DNA of 32,844 bases from a virus. A program made the translations under genes and the position numbers. Positions 1-7,779 of this stretch are shown here, piece by piece; the stretch's first letter is position 1, and each line of letters opens with the position of its first letter. The notes under the pieces are model-generated. The model was not told the DNA's origin and did not search any database. It saw only the letters and a list, made by a program, of their open reading frames with translations. The DNA lies in IMG/VR virus record IMGVR_UViG_3300011013_001886, positions 1-32,844 of that record; one strand, given 5' to 3'.

Positions 1-63
1 CATAGAAAAATTAATTCTATGACACAAACACAAAAGTTGAAATGGATCAAAGAAGGAGATTAA
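1..63 (+). CDS. Partial C-terminal end of an upstream gene (unknown)
   Basis: The first reading frame is open from base 1 to a TAA at 61-63 and would encode the last 20 residues of a protein, ending KLKWIKEGD. Its stop sits one base before the next ATG, which matches the tight spacing seen throughout the window. The Shine-Dalgarno sequence of the next gene lies inside this tail. Too little is present to assign a family, and a short ORF starting at the internal ATG (base 19) is also possible. Confidence 0.4.
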   Translation, partial: HRKINSMTQTQKLKWIKEGD

Positions 64-64
64 G

Positions 65-304
65 ATGTCTTTAACAGATGAAACTACTGTTTATCGAAGT
101 CAGTGCCCTCATCACGCAACAATTACCATGAAGATAGACATCAGAAAAATCAACAGTGACGGTACTCTTGATGCAGAAGTTATGGGTAATCCTCTCTTGC
201 AAAAATATGGCATATCTACCAAAGCGCAGTTTCATGTATCAGGAAGTGACGAAGCAGAGTGTATCAATACTCTTAAGACTAAACTGGAGCAATTAAATGG
301 CTAG
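65..304 (+). CDS. Hypothetical protein, 79 aa
   Basis: A small soluble protein of 79 residues that I do not recognise. It starts at ATG 65, six bases after a strong AAGGAG (53-58). It has a single Cys-Pro-His-His stretch near residues 14-17 and a second Cys near residue 66, with no signal peptide, membrane segment or known motif. The 3' end overlaps the next gene by 8 bases, so the two are probably translated together. It heads a run of small genes leading to the RecA-like recombinase. That position suggests a phage early or replication-associated role, but this is inference from context only. Confidence 0.7.
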   Translation: MSLTDETTVYRSQCPHHATITMKIDIRKINSDGTLDAEVMGNPLLQKYGISTKAQFHVSGSDEAECINTLKTKLEQLNG

Positions 305-632
305 ATGGGAAAATGAGGACGTAAGTGATCTTAACTTACCTGATCCTGAAGCAACTACCACAGACTTTATAGGTAAAGATGGAAAATCTGTTGCAGAAAC
401 AAAAGCTTTTGCTAAAATGGTTACATCATCTCTAGGGAGCTTATACTATATAAAATATGGGCGCGGTGAGATATTAGATCCGTACCAAATAGACTCCCTT
501 AGAACAGGTGGAAAATTATTTACATTTAAAAAAGTGTCTAAAGAAGCTTTTAGTCTCTATAATAGATACCTTGAAAGCAGAAACCGTTTATACTTTACTC
601 GCGCACGAAGACTTATAATGGAGACCATATAA
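297..632 (+). CDS. Hypothetical protein, 111 aa
   Basis: An unrecognised protein of 111 residues. ATG 297 lies seven bases after GGAG (286-289), inside the end of the preceding gene. The N-terminal third is acidic (WENEDVSDLNLPDPEA) and the C-terminal third is rich in Arg, Lys and Tyr, ending in a basic helix-like stretch (NRYLESRNRLYFTRARRL). The middle has a predicted helix (VAETKAFAKMV). The acidic-to-basic layout would suit a small nucleic-acid- or protein-binding factor, but no family motif is visible. Its stop overlaps the start of the next gene (taATG). Confidence 0.7.
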   Translation: MARWENEDVSDLNLPDPEATTTDFIGKDGKSVAETKAFAKMVTSSLGSLYYIKYGRGEILDPYQIDSLRTGGKLFTFKKVSKEAFSLYNRYLESRNRLYFTRARRLIMETI

Positions 633-928
633 TGAAAAAAGGACCCTTGTCTAAAAAGGACAAACAATTTATTGATGAGAATCTTTCTATGGGTGTTGAA
701 GCCCTAGCAGAGAAACTGGAAAGATCAACCTCATCAATTGAAAAATATGTAGAGGATAATGACGACCCTAATCGCGGTAAGGTTCATGATCTTTTTGCCA
801 GAAAAAAAGACAGGGGTGTTACTGTTATGACAGAGGCGGCTTCTATTGCATCTGATGATAATAAAAAAAATCAAACAGTAAGCGCACCCAAAAGATATAC
901 CAATGTAATTCATAAAATTAAGGACTAA
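632..928 (+). CDS. Small protein with a helix-turn-helix-like N-terminus, 98 aa
   Basis: A basic 98-residue protein. Residues 6-40 read as a helix-turn-helix: a helix with FIDENL, then GVEALAEKL, then RSTSSIEKYV. This is the pattern of HTH domains in which the recognition helix begins at Ser/Thr-Ser. The rest is Lys/Asp-rich and probably disordered. It may be a small DNA-binding regulator or a DNA-associated structural factor. The ATG overlaps the previous stop and follows GGAG by about eight bases. The HTH assignment is by eye. The alternative is a simple helical adaptor. Confidence 0.65.
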   Translation: MKKGPLSKKDKQFIDENLSMGVEALAEKLERSTSSIEKYVEDNDDPNRGKVHDLFARKKDRGVTVMTEAASIASDDNKKNQTVSAPKRYTNVIHKIKD

Positions 929-929
929 T

Positions 930-1445
930 ATGATTTGCACCCAAGTCGATGGATATATGAAAAAACTAATCTGCGAAGAGCTTATGATTAGTTGGTTGAT
1001 TACGTTAACAGATGGTACGAAAGTGTATGGTGACTATGATAGGCCGGGCTTTGACAACCCATGGTTAAGGCTCAAAAATCACTGTCAAGAAAATAATGTG
1101 TATCCTTCTGTTGTTGAATTACATATGTTTGGGGCGCCACGTCATGTATTTTTTGAAGACCCTAAGGGGCTTGATGGTTTAAAAGTTATGAGAGGGATCG
1201 CTAAAGATCAATCTATGGACGGAGGACATTCACAATCATTTCAAACTTTAACTGTGATTTTGTTAAAGGACAACTGTATAGAATACGATGTTTCTAAATA
1301 CACTTGGCCACATAATGAATTCGAGCAGGCAATTTCAGTTAGATCAATCACACAAGACAATGTGCAAAATACAATCTTTAAAAATGACTCAACAAAAAAA
1401 GAACACCCAGAAGTACAAGAGTATCTCCACGGGATCTCCGTGTAG
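930..1445 (+). CDS. Hypothetical protein, 171 aa
   Basis: An unrecognised soluble protein of up to 171 residues. ATG 930 is preceded at five bases by AAGGA (920-924), the best ribosome-binding site available. In-frame ATGs at 957 and 984 are alternatives, and the protein from 984 (MISWLITLTDGTKVYGDYDR) looks like the start of a compact beta-rich domain. There are several aromatic and Gly-rich turns and no signal peptide or catalytic signature. The last ~60 bases overlap the next gene in another frame. It sits in the run of small genes upstream of the recombinase. Confidence 0.65.
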   Translation: MICTQVDGYMKKLICEELMISWLITLTDGTKVYGDYDRPGFDNPWLRLKNHCQENNVYPSVVELHMFGAPRHVFFEDPKGLDGLKVMRGIAKDQSMDGGHSQSFQTLTVILLKDNCIEYDVSKYTWPHNEFEQAISVRSITQDNVQNTIFKNDSTKKEHPEVQEYLHGISV

Positions 1446-1872
1446 CGCATCGCAATATGCTGCCGAAATGGTGTGCATCAGAAAAAGAGAGCGTGATAAT
1501 GCTGGTAGTTTAGAATATAAATTCTGGAGCAAGTCACACAAAGATGAATATCAAATACAAATACGGGCGGCTTCTAAGTTAATCAAAAAATACGGAGAAA
1601 AGGCACTACTTCACTATCTAAATAGCCCTAATGGAAAGAATGTATTTTCATTGGGGTTTTTGCATCAATCAGGAAAATTTGTATTAATTATACGTTTTGT
1701 TGACACGGGAGTGTCTAAGTCATCCAAGATAGTAGAAGCGCAATCTAAGAAAGACAAAAAAGTAATTGATGTCCCCGAGGCAATAGAGTATAAACCTAGA
1801 GCAGCCCGAAAACAAAAAAATCTTTTTTCACAAATTAGGAATATAGAAGATGGCAAAAAAGAAAACACCTGA
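1384..1872 (+). CDS. Hypothetical basic protein, 162 aa
   Basis: The frame is open from 1288, but ATG 1384 is preferred. Residues before it would come entirely from sequence inside the preceding gene and look random. From 1384 onward the protein begins with a Lys-rich leader, then a conserved-looking core (CSASQYAAEMVCIRKRE, then EYKFWSKS and QIRAASKLIKKYG). It is 162 residues and strongly basic, with a Lys/Arg-rich C-terminus. The core resembles small conserved phage proteins of unknown function, but I cannot name a family. No clear ribosome-binding site precedes 1384, so coupling to the upstream gene is likely. Its end overlaps the recombinase start by 23 bases. Confidence 0.65.
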   Translation: MTQQKKNTQKYKSISTGSPCSASQYAAEMVCIRKRERDNAGSLEYKFWSKSHKDEYQIQIRAASKLIKKYGEKALLHYLNSPNGKNVFSLGFLHQSGKFVLIIRFVDTGVSKSSKIVEAQSKKDKKVIDVPEAIEYKPRAARKQKNLFSQIRNIEDGKKENT

Positions 1873-2929
1873 CTACTTATCTAAGATCATTAAAGAGCAC
1901 GGCAATATCATTACCAATGGTATGGATATACTGACAGAAAAAAAGAGCTACAAAGCTGTATCAATTAGTCCAGCAATAGATATCGCACTAGGTGGTGGCA
2001 TTAAAGAGGGCTCATGGTTTATGTTAACGGGTGATCCTAAGAGTGGTAAAACTACTACCGCTATGCAGTTGGCGGCTAACTGTCAACAGGAAGGTCGTCC
2101 TGTTATTTATTTAGATGTAGAGGGACGCATTAAAGATATGAATTTTGAAGTGCGAGATCTCGATCCTAATAAAATGGAAATCATTCACCCTGAAGATAAG
2201 CCTTTGTCTGCTGAGGTCTTCTTAGAAGTGGCCCACAAGCTCATGACAGATCCTGAGAACCATGGTGCGCTTCTGGTTATAGATTCTATTTCATCACTAT
2301 TGCCAGAAAAAGAACTGGTAGGTGATATGACTCCGGGGCGCGCTGGGCTTCCTAAGTTATTGTCTATCTTTACCAAGAAGATGGGACAAATTCTTCCTCG
2401 TCAACGTGGCATCATTGCTTGTATTACTCATTACATTGCTAATACAGCAGGTTTTGGTGTAGCTAAGATGGCAGATGGTGGTAATAAAATTCAATATCAA
2501 GCTGACACAAGAATGGAAATACGACATGGTGGAGATAAAATCTCTGCCATTACCCCTTGGTTTAATTCTAACAAAGAGAGGATCGGTCAGGTCGTTAATT
2601 GGAAGGTGATATGTTCTTCTATGGGTTCACCGGGGACTCAAGCTCAGAGCTGGATTAGATACGGACACGGTATAGATAAGGTACAAGAAATTCTGATGTT
2701 GAGTCAGGATTTGGGTATGATTGCTAAAGCTGGCGCATGGCTAACATGTGAATTTATAGTTGACCACAAGGAATTGGCCAAAGAAATAAATCCAGCAATC
2801 AATGTTGAGGATAATGAAGCTTTATTAAAAGCGTTCAAGTTTCAGGGGCAAGATAAGCTCTATACATTTTTAGCAGATAATCCTAAGTTAGTATCAATTC
2901 TAGAGAAAAGTATCAAGGAGATGTTGTAA
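1850..2929 (+). CDS. uvsX: RecA/UvsX-family recombinase, 359 aa
   Basis: An ATP-dependent strand-exchange protein for recombination-dependent replication and double-strand-break repair. The Walker A loop GDPKSGKTT is at residues 61-69. The catalytic-Glu strand YLDVEG follows (Glu about 91). Walker B LLVIDS is at 141-146, and the L2 region with GGNKIQYQADTRME is at about 205-222. At 359 residues it is the size of RecA and UvsX. The lack of a basic C-terminal RecA tail and the phage context favour a UvsX-like viral recombinase, but RecA-like and UvsX-like cannot be separated by eye. The ATG is nine bases after AGGA (1837-1840) and overlaps the upstream gene by 23 bases. DnaB, primase, polymerase and SSB lie downstream. 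Confidence 0.92.
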   Translation: MAKKKTPDYLSKIIKEHGNIITNGMDILTEKKSYKAVSISPAIDIALGGGIKEGSWFMLTGDPKSGKTTTAMQLAANCQQEGRPVIYLDVEGRIKDMNFEVRDLDPNKMEIIHPEDKPLSAEVFLEVAHKLMTDPENHGALLVIDSISSLLPEKELVGDMTPGRAGLPKLLSIFTKKMGQILPRQRGIIACITHYIANTAGFGVAKMADGGNKIQYQADTRMEIRHGGDKISAITPWFNSNKERIGQVVNWKVICSSMGSPGTQAQSWIRYGHGIDKVQEILMLSQDLGMIAKAGAWLTCEFIVDHKELAKEINPAINVEDNEALLKAFKFQGQDKLYTFLADNPKLVSILEKSIKEML

Positions 2930-3126
2930 TGTGTCACCACACCCATGCTCACCTAGTAGATAGCCATTATTTTTGTGACCATTGTAATGATAAAATTGAT
3001 AGAGATATTTATGAAGCGGTTAATCAAATTCCATCGAAACGCTTAACACAAAAAGAGCAGGATGAGATTCGATCCGACGCCAATAAAATAGATGCGTGGG
3101 AAAATGCGCCAATGGTAGAAACTTAA
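2929..3126 (+). CDS. Small His/Cys-rich protein, 65 aa
   Basis: A 65-residue protein whose first 20 residues carry Cys2, His3, His4, His6, His8, His13, Cys16, His18 and Cys19, including a CDHC pair. This suggests a small zinc-binding knuckle, followed by a charged helical tail. The start overlaps the recombinase stop (taATG), with AAGGAG about eight bases upstream, so it is translationally coupled to the recombinase. Function is unknown. The position suggests an accessory factor for the recombinase or the next-door nuclease, but this is inference. Confidence 0.6.
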   Translation: MCHHTHAHLVDSHYFCDHCNDKIDRDIYEAVNQIPSKRLTQKEQDEIRSDANKIDAWENAPMVET

Positions 3127-3127
3127 T

Positions 3128-3535
3128 ATGCATATATATGGTCTTGATGGAAAAGAATATTCATGGAACCCTTCGGTTGCACAGGCTAAATGTGCGCAAC
3201 GATCTAAATTACATACCAAAGCCAAGAAATTGCTTGACGATCTATTTCCACATGATATAATACTAGAAGAGGTTTCTTTAGTTGGAAGTAAGACCCAAAT
3301 AAGGCGCAGTACTTTACGTGCAGACTTTTTTATACCCAATAGAAATTTAATTATTGAAGTACATGGTGAGCAACACTACAAATTTAATCCATTCTTTTTT
3401 AAAAGTAAGTTAAGTTTTTATAAGGCTAAGGGTCGTGATACAGACAAGAAAGAATGGTGTGAGCTTAACCATATTATATTAGTAGAATTTAACTACAATG
3501 AGGACATTGATGAGTGGCGAAACAAAATTAAATGA
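3128..3535 (+). CDS. PD-(D/E)XK / Vsr-like endonuclease, 135 aa
   Basis: A predicted small endonuclease. The core reads LRADFFIPNRNLIIEVHGEQ (about residues 62-81) followed by HY. An acidic residue in the ADFF strand is followed by E-V-H-G-E-Q-H, a pattern typical of the Vsr/DUF559/EDxHD-type branch of the PD-(D/E)XK fold, where His/Gln replace the usual Lys. A later helix with DTDKKEWCELN and a final strand (IILVEFNY) complete the fold. Its location between recombinase and helicase fits repair or junction processing. Related domains also occur in free-standing homing endonucleases. The start has only a weak ribosome-binding site, two bases after the previous stop. Confidence 0.72.
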   Translation: MHIYGLDGKEYSWNPSVAQAKCAQRSKLHTKAKKLLDDLFPHDIILEEVSLVGSKTQIRRSTLRADFFIPNRNLIIEVHGEQHYKFNPFFFKSKLSFYKAKGRDTDKKEWCELNHIILVEFNYNEDIDEWRNKIK

Positions 3536-3971
3536 ATTTATAGAAGCTATTGAGGTGTGGAAGTCCTCTAAACAGCTTCCACCCATCAGAGAAAATGATA
3601 ACATAAATAGATTATTGGAACTAAAATCGGCAGACATTAGAAAGCTCACATCTGAAGATAGAGCATCTGGCGCATACGAGCTGTACATATATGCTGAATA
3701 CTTACAGCAAATCAAAACCAAAGAAAAAATAATATTAGACTGGGCAGAAAGTAGTATTTGGTATATAATTGCAGATAGGGTGTCACAGTATGGTGACAAG
3801 TATACCAAGTGGCAAGAAAAATACTACTCAGCCGTGAAGGAAAACCCATTAGCCTCAGAGGTTTTCAAAATTAAAAATCACGCAGAAGCCCGTGTTAAAA
3901 CATTAGATGGTACAGTTGATAGGGTACAAAGAATGGCAGAGATACTAAACAATTTATCTAAAAGGAGATAA
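3510..3971 (+). CDS. Hypothetical helical protein, 153 aa
   Basis: I choose ATG 3510 because GAGG (3500-3503) lies six bases before it. The earlier in-frame ATG at 3498 has no ribosome-binding site. The product of 153 residues is mostly alpha-helical and charged (helices around EFIEAIEVWKSS, YELYIYAEYLQQIKTKEK, WYIIADRVSQYGDKYTKWQ and RVQRMAEILNNL). It has no Cys, signal peptide or enzyme motif, and I do not recognise the family. The start overlaps the end of the nuclease gene. It precedes a zinc-ribbon protein and the DnaB helicase, so a helicase-loading or scaffold role is conceivable but unsupported by a motif. Confidence 0.65.
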   Translation: MSGETKLNEFIEAIEVWKSSKQLPPIRENDNINRLLELKSADIRKLTSEDRASGAYELYIYAEYLQQIKTKEKIILDWAESSIWYIIADRVSQYGDKYTKWQEKYYSAVKENPLASEVFKIKNHAEARVKTLDGTVDRVQRMAEILNNLSKRR

Positions 3972-3973
3972 GT

Positions 3974-4411
3974 GTGAGCAAAATTGATGAAGCTAAAAAG
4001 CTCCTAAAAAAAGCGATTGAAATAAACGACGCTGAACTAATATCTATAGCTAACAAACTTTTAGAAGAAGAGTCATCTTCACCCGACGAGCGTGTCGAAT
4101 CGTTCCTAGCCACAAGGTTGGTTAATGGAAACGATGATAGTTTTTTATCCCCAATCATGAACGAAGATAAGCCTAATAACAAAACAGTTCCAGTAAATGA
4201 GGTGGGAAAGCGCGTTAACCAATTCCATGATGACGGATCTGATGCTAAAGATATTAACACTCCTGACTTTGAGCCTACCGCGCGACAAAGAGAACCATTT
4301 CAGCAGGTTGAGCTAAAATGTCAACAATGTGGACAAATGACATCAATTAATCCCACCCATAGACGAGAGTATTACGTTTGTGATAAGTGCATTAGATCAA
4401 AAATGAGATAG
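3974..4411 (+). CDS. Protein with C-terminal zinc ribbon, 145 aa
   Basis: It starts at GTG 3974, seven to eight bases after the perfect AAAGGAGA at 3961-3968, and is 145 residues long. The N-terminal ~30 residues form an amphipathic helix pair (KIDEAKKLLKKAIEINDAEL). A long polar, probably disordered linker follows. Residues about 114-141 carry a CQQCG ... CDKC pair of CxxC knuckles, the pattern of a zinc ribbon. It lies immediately upstream of the replicative helicase. A DNA- or helicase-interacting adaptor is a reasonable guess, but the family is not recognised. Confidence 0.68.
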   Translation: MSKIDEAKKLLKKAIEINDAELISIANKLLEEESSSPDERVESFLATRLVNGNDDSFLSPIMNEDKPNNKTVPVNEVGKRVNQFHDDGSDAKDINTPDFEPTARQREPFQQVELKCQQCGQMTSINPTHRREYYVCDKCIRSKMR

Positions 4412-4416
4412 GATAT

Positions 4417-5874
4417 ATGAAACGGAAAGCTTTAGAGGATCTAGCAGCTGAACGAGCGGTATTAGCAGGTTTGTGTCAATATGGTCTAGATTGTTATCTA
4501 GAAATAGATTTTATTGACGCTACCCACTTCAGCAATGAAATGAACCAGATCATATTTCATTGTGTACATAAAGCCATTTCAGAAAATGCTAAAGTAGAAC
4601 TAGCTTCTATATTGTCAGCCGCTAATAATCTTGGCCTCTATGAAGCCATTCATAACCCAGATGAAATAGCATTTGTTAGATCTCTTTTTAATTTTCCAAT
4701 CCATAAGGAAAACGTTACCTCTCATGCTGCTAAAATCGCTAAAATAAAATTAGCCAGAGATCTAAAGCAAACACTTAAAGCATGTGAAAAAGAATTAAAT
4801 TCTGTTACTGGAGAAGAGGATCTGATTGATCTTATCTCTAAGGTGGAAGAGCCAATTCTCGATGCTACTTCAGAAGTGTATCAATCCTCTGATAAACAAA
4901 CAGAAATACTAGGTAGTGACATTGATGACTATCTAACTTATCTATCTGAAAACATATCTGACACAGTAGGAATTCCTACTGGATTTGATAGATATGATAT
5001 GTCCATTGGGGGCGGTCTACGTCGTAAGTGCGTAGATCTTATTGCTGCCCGACCCAAGATTGGTAAGTCTATGTTCGGTGATGCTGTGGCGCTTAATGTA
5101 TCCAGTAAGCTAAACATACCAGTGCTAATGCTAGACACAGAAATGTCTAAAGAGGATCACTTAAATCGCATGCTGGCTAACCTAAGTGGTGTAGAGATTA
5201 ACAAAATTTCTACAGGCAAATTTAATGAAAACGAAATAGAAAAAGAAAAGGTTCACGACGCTGCCGAAAAACTAAAAAGCATCCCATATCACTACATTAG
5301 TATTGCTGGTCAAGCATTTGAACATATTATTGGGGTTATGCGCAAATGGATCTATCAGCATGTGGGTTTTGACGAGGGTGGCAGAACTAAAGATTGTTTA
5401 ATAGTTTATGATTATCTTAAGCTAATGGGATCTGAGGGCATTACTAATGCTATGCAGGAATATCAGGTTCTTGGATTTCAGATCACCAAGCTACATAACT
5501 TCTGCGTTAAGTATGATGTGCCGTGTTTAAGTTTTGTGCAGCTTAATAGGGATGGTATCACGAGGGAATCTACTGATGTTGTTTCTGGGTCAGATAGGTT
5601 GATTTGGTTATGTACAAGCTTCTCTATATTTAAGATGAAGTCAGATGAAGAAATAGCCGAGGATTCTATTGAACATGGAAATAGAAAATTAGTTCCCGTA
5701 GTGGCGCGACATGGATGTGGCTTAGATGATGGAGACTATATTAGTGTAAAAATGTTTGGAAACATTGGTAAAATTGAAGAAGATGAAACCCGTAATGAGA
5801 TACACCAAAATGCAAGATCAAGATCAGAAGGATTTGAAATACAAGAAGAGATTGACGAAGACGCAGATAGTTAA
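4417..5874 (+). CDS. dnaB: DnaB-family replicative DNA helicase, 485 aa
   Basis: A hexameric replicative helicase of the RecA-like SF4 class. The N-terminal ~110 residues match the DnaB N-domain (ERAVLAGLC, then DFIDATHFSNE). A linker leads to GIPTGFDRYDMSIGGGLRR (185-203), the characteristic entry to the helicase domain. Walker A is AARPKIGKS (210-218), the TEMS motif with catalytic Glu is at 241-244, Walker B is LIVYDYLKL (around Asp332), and the H3-like VQLNRD follows. At 485 residues it is full length for DnaB or T4 gp41-type helicases. It overlaps the primase gene, as expected for helicase-primase partners. No separate DnaC-like loader is obvious in the window. Confidence 0.92.
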   Translation: MKRKALEDLAAERAVLAGLCQYGLDCYLEIDFIDATHFSNEMNQIIFHCVHKAISENAKVELASILSAANNLGLYEAIHNPDEIAFVRSLFNFPIHKENVTSHAAKIAKIKLARDLKQTLKACEKELNSVTGEEDLIDLISKVEEPILDATSEVYQSSDKQTEILGSDIDDYLTYLSENISDTVGIPTGFDRYDMSIGGGLRRKCVDLIAARPKIGKSMFGDAVALNVSSKLNIPVLMLDTEMSKEDHLNRMLANLSGVEINKISTGKFNENEIEKEKVHDAAEKLKSIPYHYISIAGQAFEHIIGVMRKWIYQHVGFDEGGRTKDCLIVYDYLKLMGSEGITNAMQEYQVLGFQITKLHNFCVKYDVPCLSFVQLNRDGITRESTDVVSGSDRLIWLCTSFSIFKMKSDEEIAEDSIEHGNRKLVPVVARHGCGLDDGDYISVKMFGNIGKIEEDETRNEIHQNARSRSEGFEIQEEIDEDADS

Positions 5875-6886
5875 CATATGCAATCGACTATTTGAAAAAC
5901 TACCTTCGTTATTAAAATTTCTTCAAGTAGAATATATGGAATTTCCTAACAGATATTCTTTTCCATGTCCGGTACATGGTGGTGATAATCCTGAGGGATG
6001 TAGCATCTTCACAGATGGAGATTCTTCTAAAGGCAACTGGAGCTGTTGGACACAGCACTGTGAAGAGGATTTTACTAGTAATCTATTCGGTTTTGTGAGA
6101 GGCGTAATGGCGCGCAATAGAGGCCAAAAGATATCCCTTAATCAGGCTGCTGATTTTTGCCTAAAGTTTCTCGATGTAGAAATAGATAATCTAGAAGCTA
6201 TAGAAGAGCCACAAAATAAAGATGTTAAATTACTAGAAATCTTTGATAAACAATTAAAGAGAACCAGTAGTGATGTTAGTCGGGAGTCCGTTAGATCTCG
6301 AATACAAATACCAGCACCATACTATATTAATAGAGGATTTTGTCCAGAAACACTAGATTTATTTGATGTGGGCGCGTGTCTTGAAAAAAATCGCCCAATG
6401 TCTGGAAGAATTGTTGTACCAATTTACGATGAAGACTATAATTACGTAGGATGTGTGGGGCGTGCTACACAACCTGAAATACAACCAAAATGGCTTCACA
6501 GTAAAGGTTTTAAAAAAGCTTACCTGTATGGATTACATTTAGCTAAACCTTACATACAAGAAAGTCAAACGGTTATTTTGGTAGAGGGACAAGGAGATGT
6601 TTGGAGGATGCATGAAGCGGATTATAAAAATTGTGTTGGTATTTTTGGCTCTAGTATTAACGACGACCAGTTATTATTATTAGAGCAAAGTGGCGCTCTC
6701 AATTTAGTAATATTAACAGACTTTGATACAGCGGGCCAAAAGGCGGCTCAACAGATCATAAAGAAATGCGGAAGAAGATTCAATTATTACCGTCCCGTGC
6801 TATCTACTAAAGATGTGGGCGATATGGATATTGATACCATTCATCAAGAATTAAAACCCCAACTTCAAGAGGTTAACTTAGTATGA
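5810..6886 (+). CDS. dnaG: CHC2/Toprim DNA primase, about 358 aa
   Basis: Counting from ATG 5810, a zinc-binding module carries Cys53, His56 and then Cys79 and Cys84 (CPVHGG ... CWTQHC). This is a CHC2-type primase finger with a slightly expanded last knuckle. The Toprim domain has VILVEGQGD (255-263, acidic Glu259) and LTDFDTAG (302-309), the conserved metal-binding signatures. The size suits compact phage DnaG-like primases lacking a helicase-binding tail. The start is uncertain: the frame is open from 5756, with ATGs at 5783, 5795 and 5810, all inside the helicase gene and none with a strong ribosome-binding site. The long overlap implies coupled expression with DnaB. Confidence 0.88.
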   Translation: MQDQDQKDLKYKKRLTKTQIVNICNRLFEKLPSLLKFLQVEYMEFPNRYSFPCPVHGGDNPEGCSIFTDGDSSKGNWSCWTQHCEEDFTSNLFGFVRGVMARNRGQKISLNQAADFCLKFLDVEIDNLEAIEEPQNKDVKLLEIFDKQLKRTSSDVSRESVRSRIQIPAPYYINRGFCPETLDLFDVGACLEKNRPMSGRIVVPIYDEDYNYVGCVGRATQPEIQPKWLHSKGFKKAYLYGLHLAKPYIQESQTVILVEGQGDVWRMHEADYKNCVGIFGSSINDDQLLLLEQSGALNLVILTDFDTAGQKAAQQIIKKCGRRFNYYRPVLSTKDVGDMDIDTIHQELKPQLQEVNLV

Positions 6887-7779
6887 CAACTAAAATTTTA
6901 GCTTTTGCTGGCCACAAACAATCAGGAAAAAGTACCAGCTGTAATTTTTTACACGGGTATCAATTAAGAGCACATCATATCGTAGATCAATTTGCCGTTA
7001 CTGAAAAAGGTGATTTGGTAATCAATACAGCTATTATTGATTCTGAGGGTAAAGAAGAAACCAGTCAAGCTATATTGGACACCTCTAGAGATGATGTAGA
7101 ATTTGCTGAGTGGGCTGCGTATAGCATGTGGCCCTATGTTAAACGTTATTCTTTTGCAGCCGCGCTCAAGCAAATAGCAACAGGTATTTTTGAATTAAAA
7201 CCTGAACAGGTATATGGAGCCGAGTCGCAAAAAAATAGTAAAACATGGTTTAAATGGGAAGATATGCCGGGTGTAATCACTGATATTAAATTGACAAAAA
7301 AGCCTGATATTAAAAAACTAATTGATACCGGAGCGCTAAAATATCACAAGCCCGGAAAAATGTCAGCAAGAGAATTTTTACAATTCTTCGGAACGGATGT
7401 GTGTCGGAAAATTTATGAAGATGTGTGGCAAGCAAGACTAATGAACGATATAGCAAGAGAAGGGTCGCTCCTAGCCGTAATTGATGATTGCCGTTTTCCA
7501 AATGAAGCTGAGGCGATTCAAGATGCTGGTGGCCACATAATTAAACTGACACGAGGTAATCATAAAGATGCACATGCTAGTGAGTGCGCCCTCGATGACT
7601 ATGACAATTTTGATGCTGTAATCGATAACAAGAACATGTCGATACAGGACACCTGCGTGAAAATTATTGATGTGCTTGACAAATGGGGGTGGCTCGGTAA
7701 GGAAATAGCAAAACCTACCCCTGAAGTTCAAGAACCTAAACTAGTTGGTGGTATACATAAATTTAAAGAGGACCCATGA
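6883..7779 (+). CDS. Deoxynucleoside-monophosphate-kinase-like P-loop protein, 298 aa
   Basis: A P-loop phosphotransferase with Walker A GHKQSGKS at residues 10-17 after a classic beta strand (ILAFAG). Later blocks SAREFLQFFGTDVCRKI and LLAVIDDCRFPNEAEAI match the phage dNMP kinase / T4 gp1-like family, where the D-R-F-x-N-E motif contacts substrate. A likely role is phosphorylating dNMPs for viral DNA synthesis. A stretch at about 50-70 and the Lys-rich segment at about 128-152 look like family-specific insertions. It overlaps the primase stop and the next start (ATGA-type). AAA or adenylate-kinase-type alternatives are less likely because of the gp1-like C-terminal blocks. Confidence 0.8.
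   Translation: MTTKILAFAGHKQSGKSTSCNFLHGYQLRAHHIVDQFAVTEKGDLVINTAIIDSEGKEETSQAILDTSRDDVEFAEWAAYSMWPYVKRYSFAAALKQIATGIFELKPEQVYGAESQKNSKTWFKWEDMPGVITDIKLTKKPDIKKLIDTGALKYHKPGKMSAREFLQFFGTDVCRKIYEDVWQARLMNDIAREGSLLAVIDDCRFPNEAEAIQDAGGHIIKLTRGNHKDAHASECALDDYDNFDAVIDNKNMSIQDTCVKIIDVLDKWGWLGKEIAKPTPEVQEPKLVGGIHKFKEDP

Noticed and set aside
734-940. Minus-strand open frame opposite the small HTH-like gene
   Set aside because: It covers a well-supported + strand gene and has no family motif or ribosome-binding support. The other minus-strand frames in the window (for example 3479-3808, 10626-10964, 14975-15268) were rejected for the same reasons.
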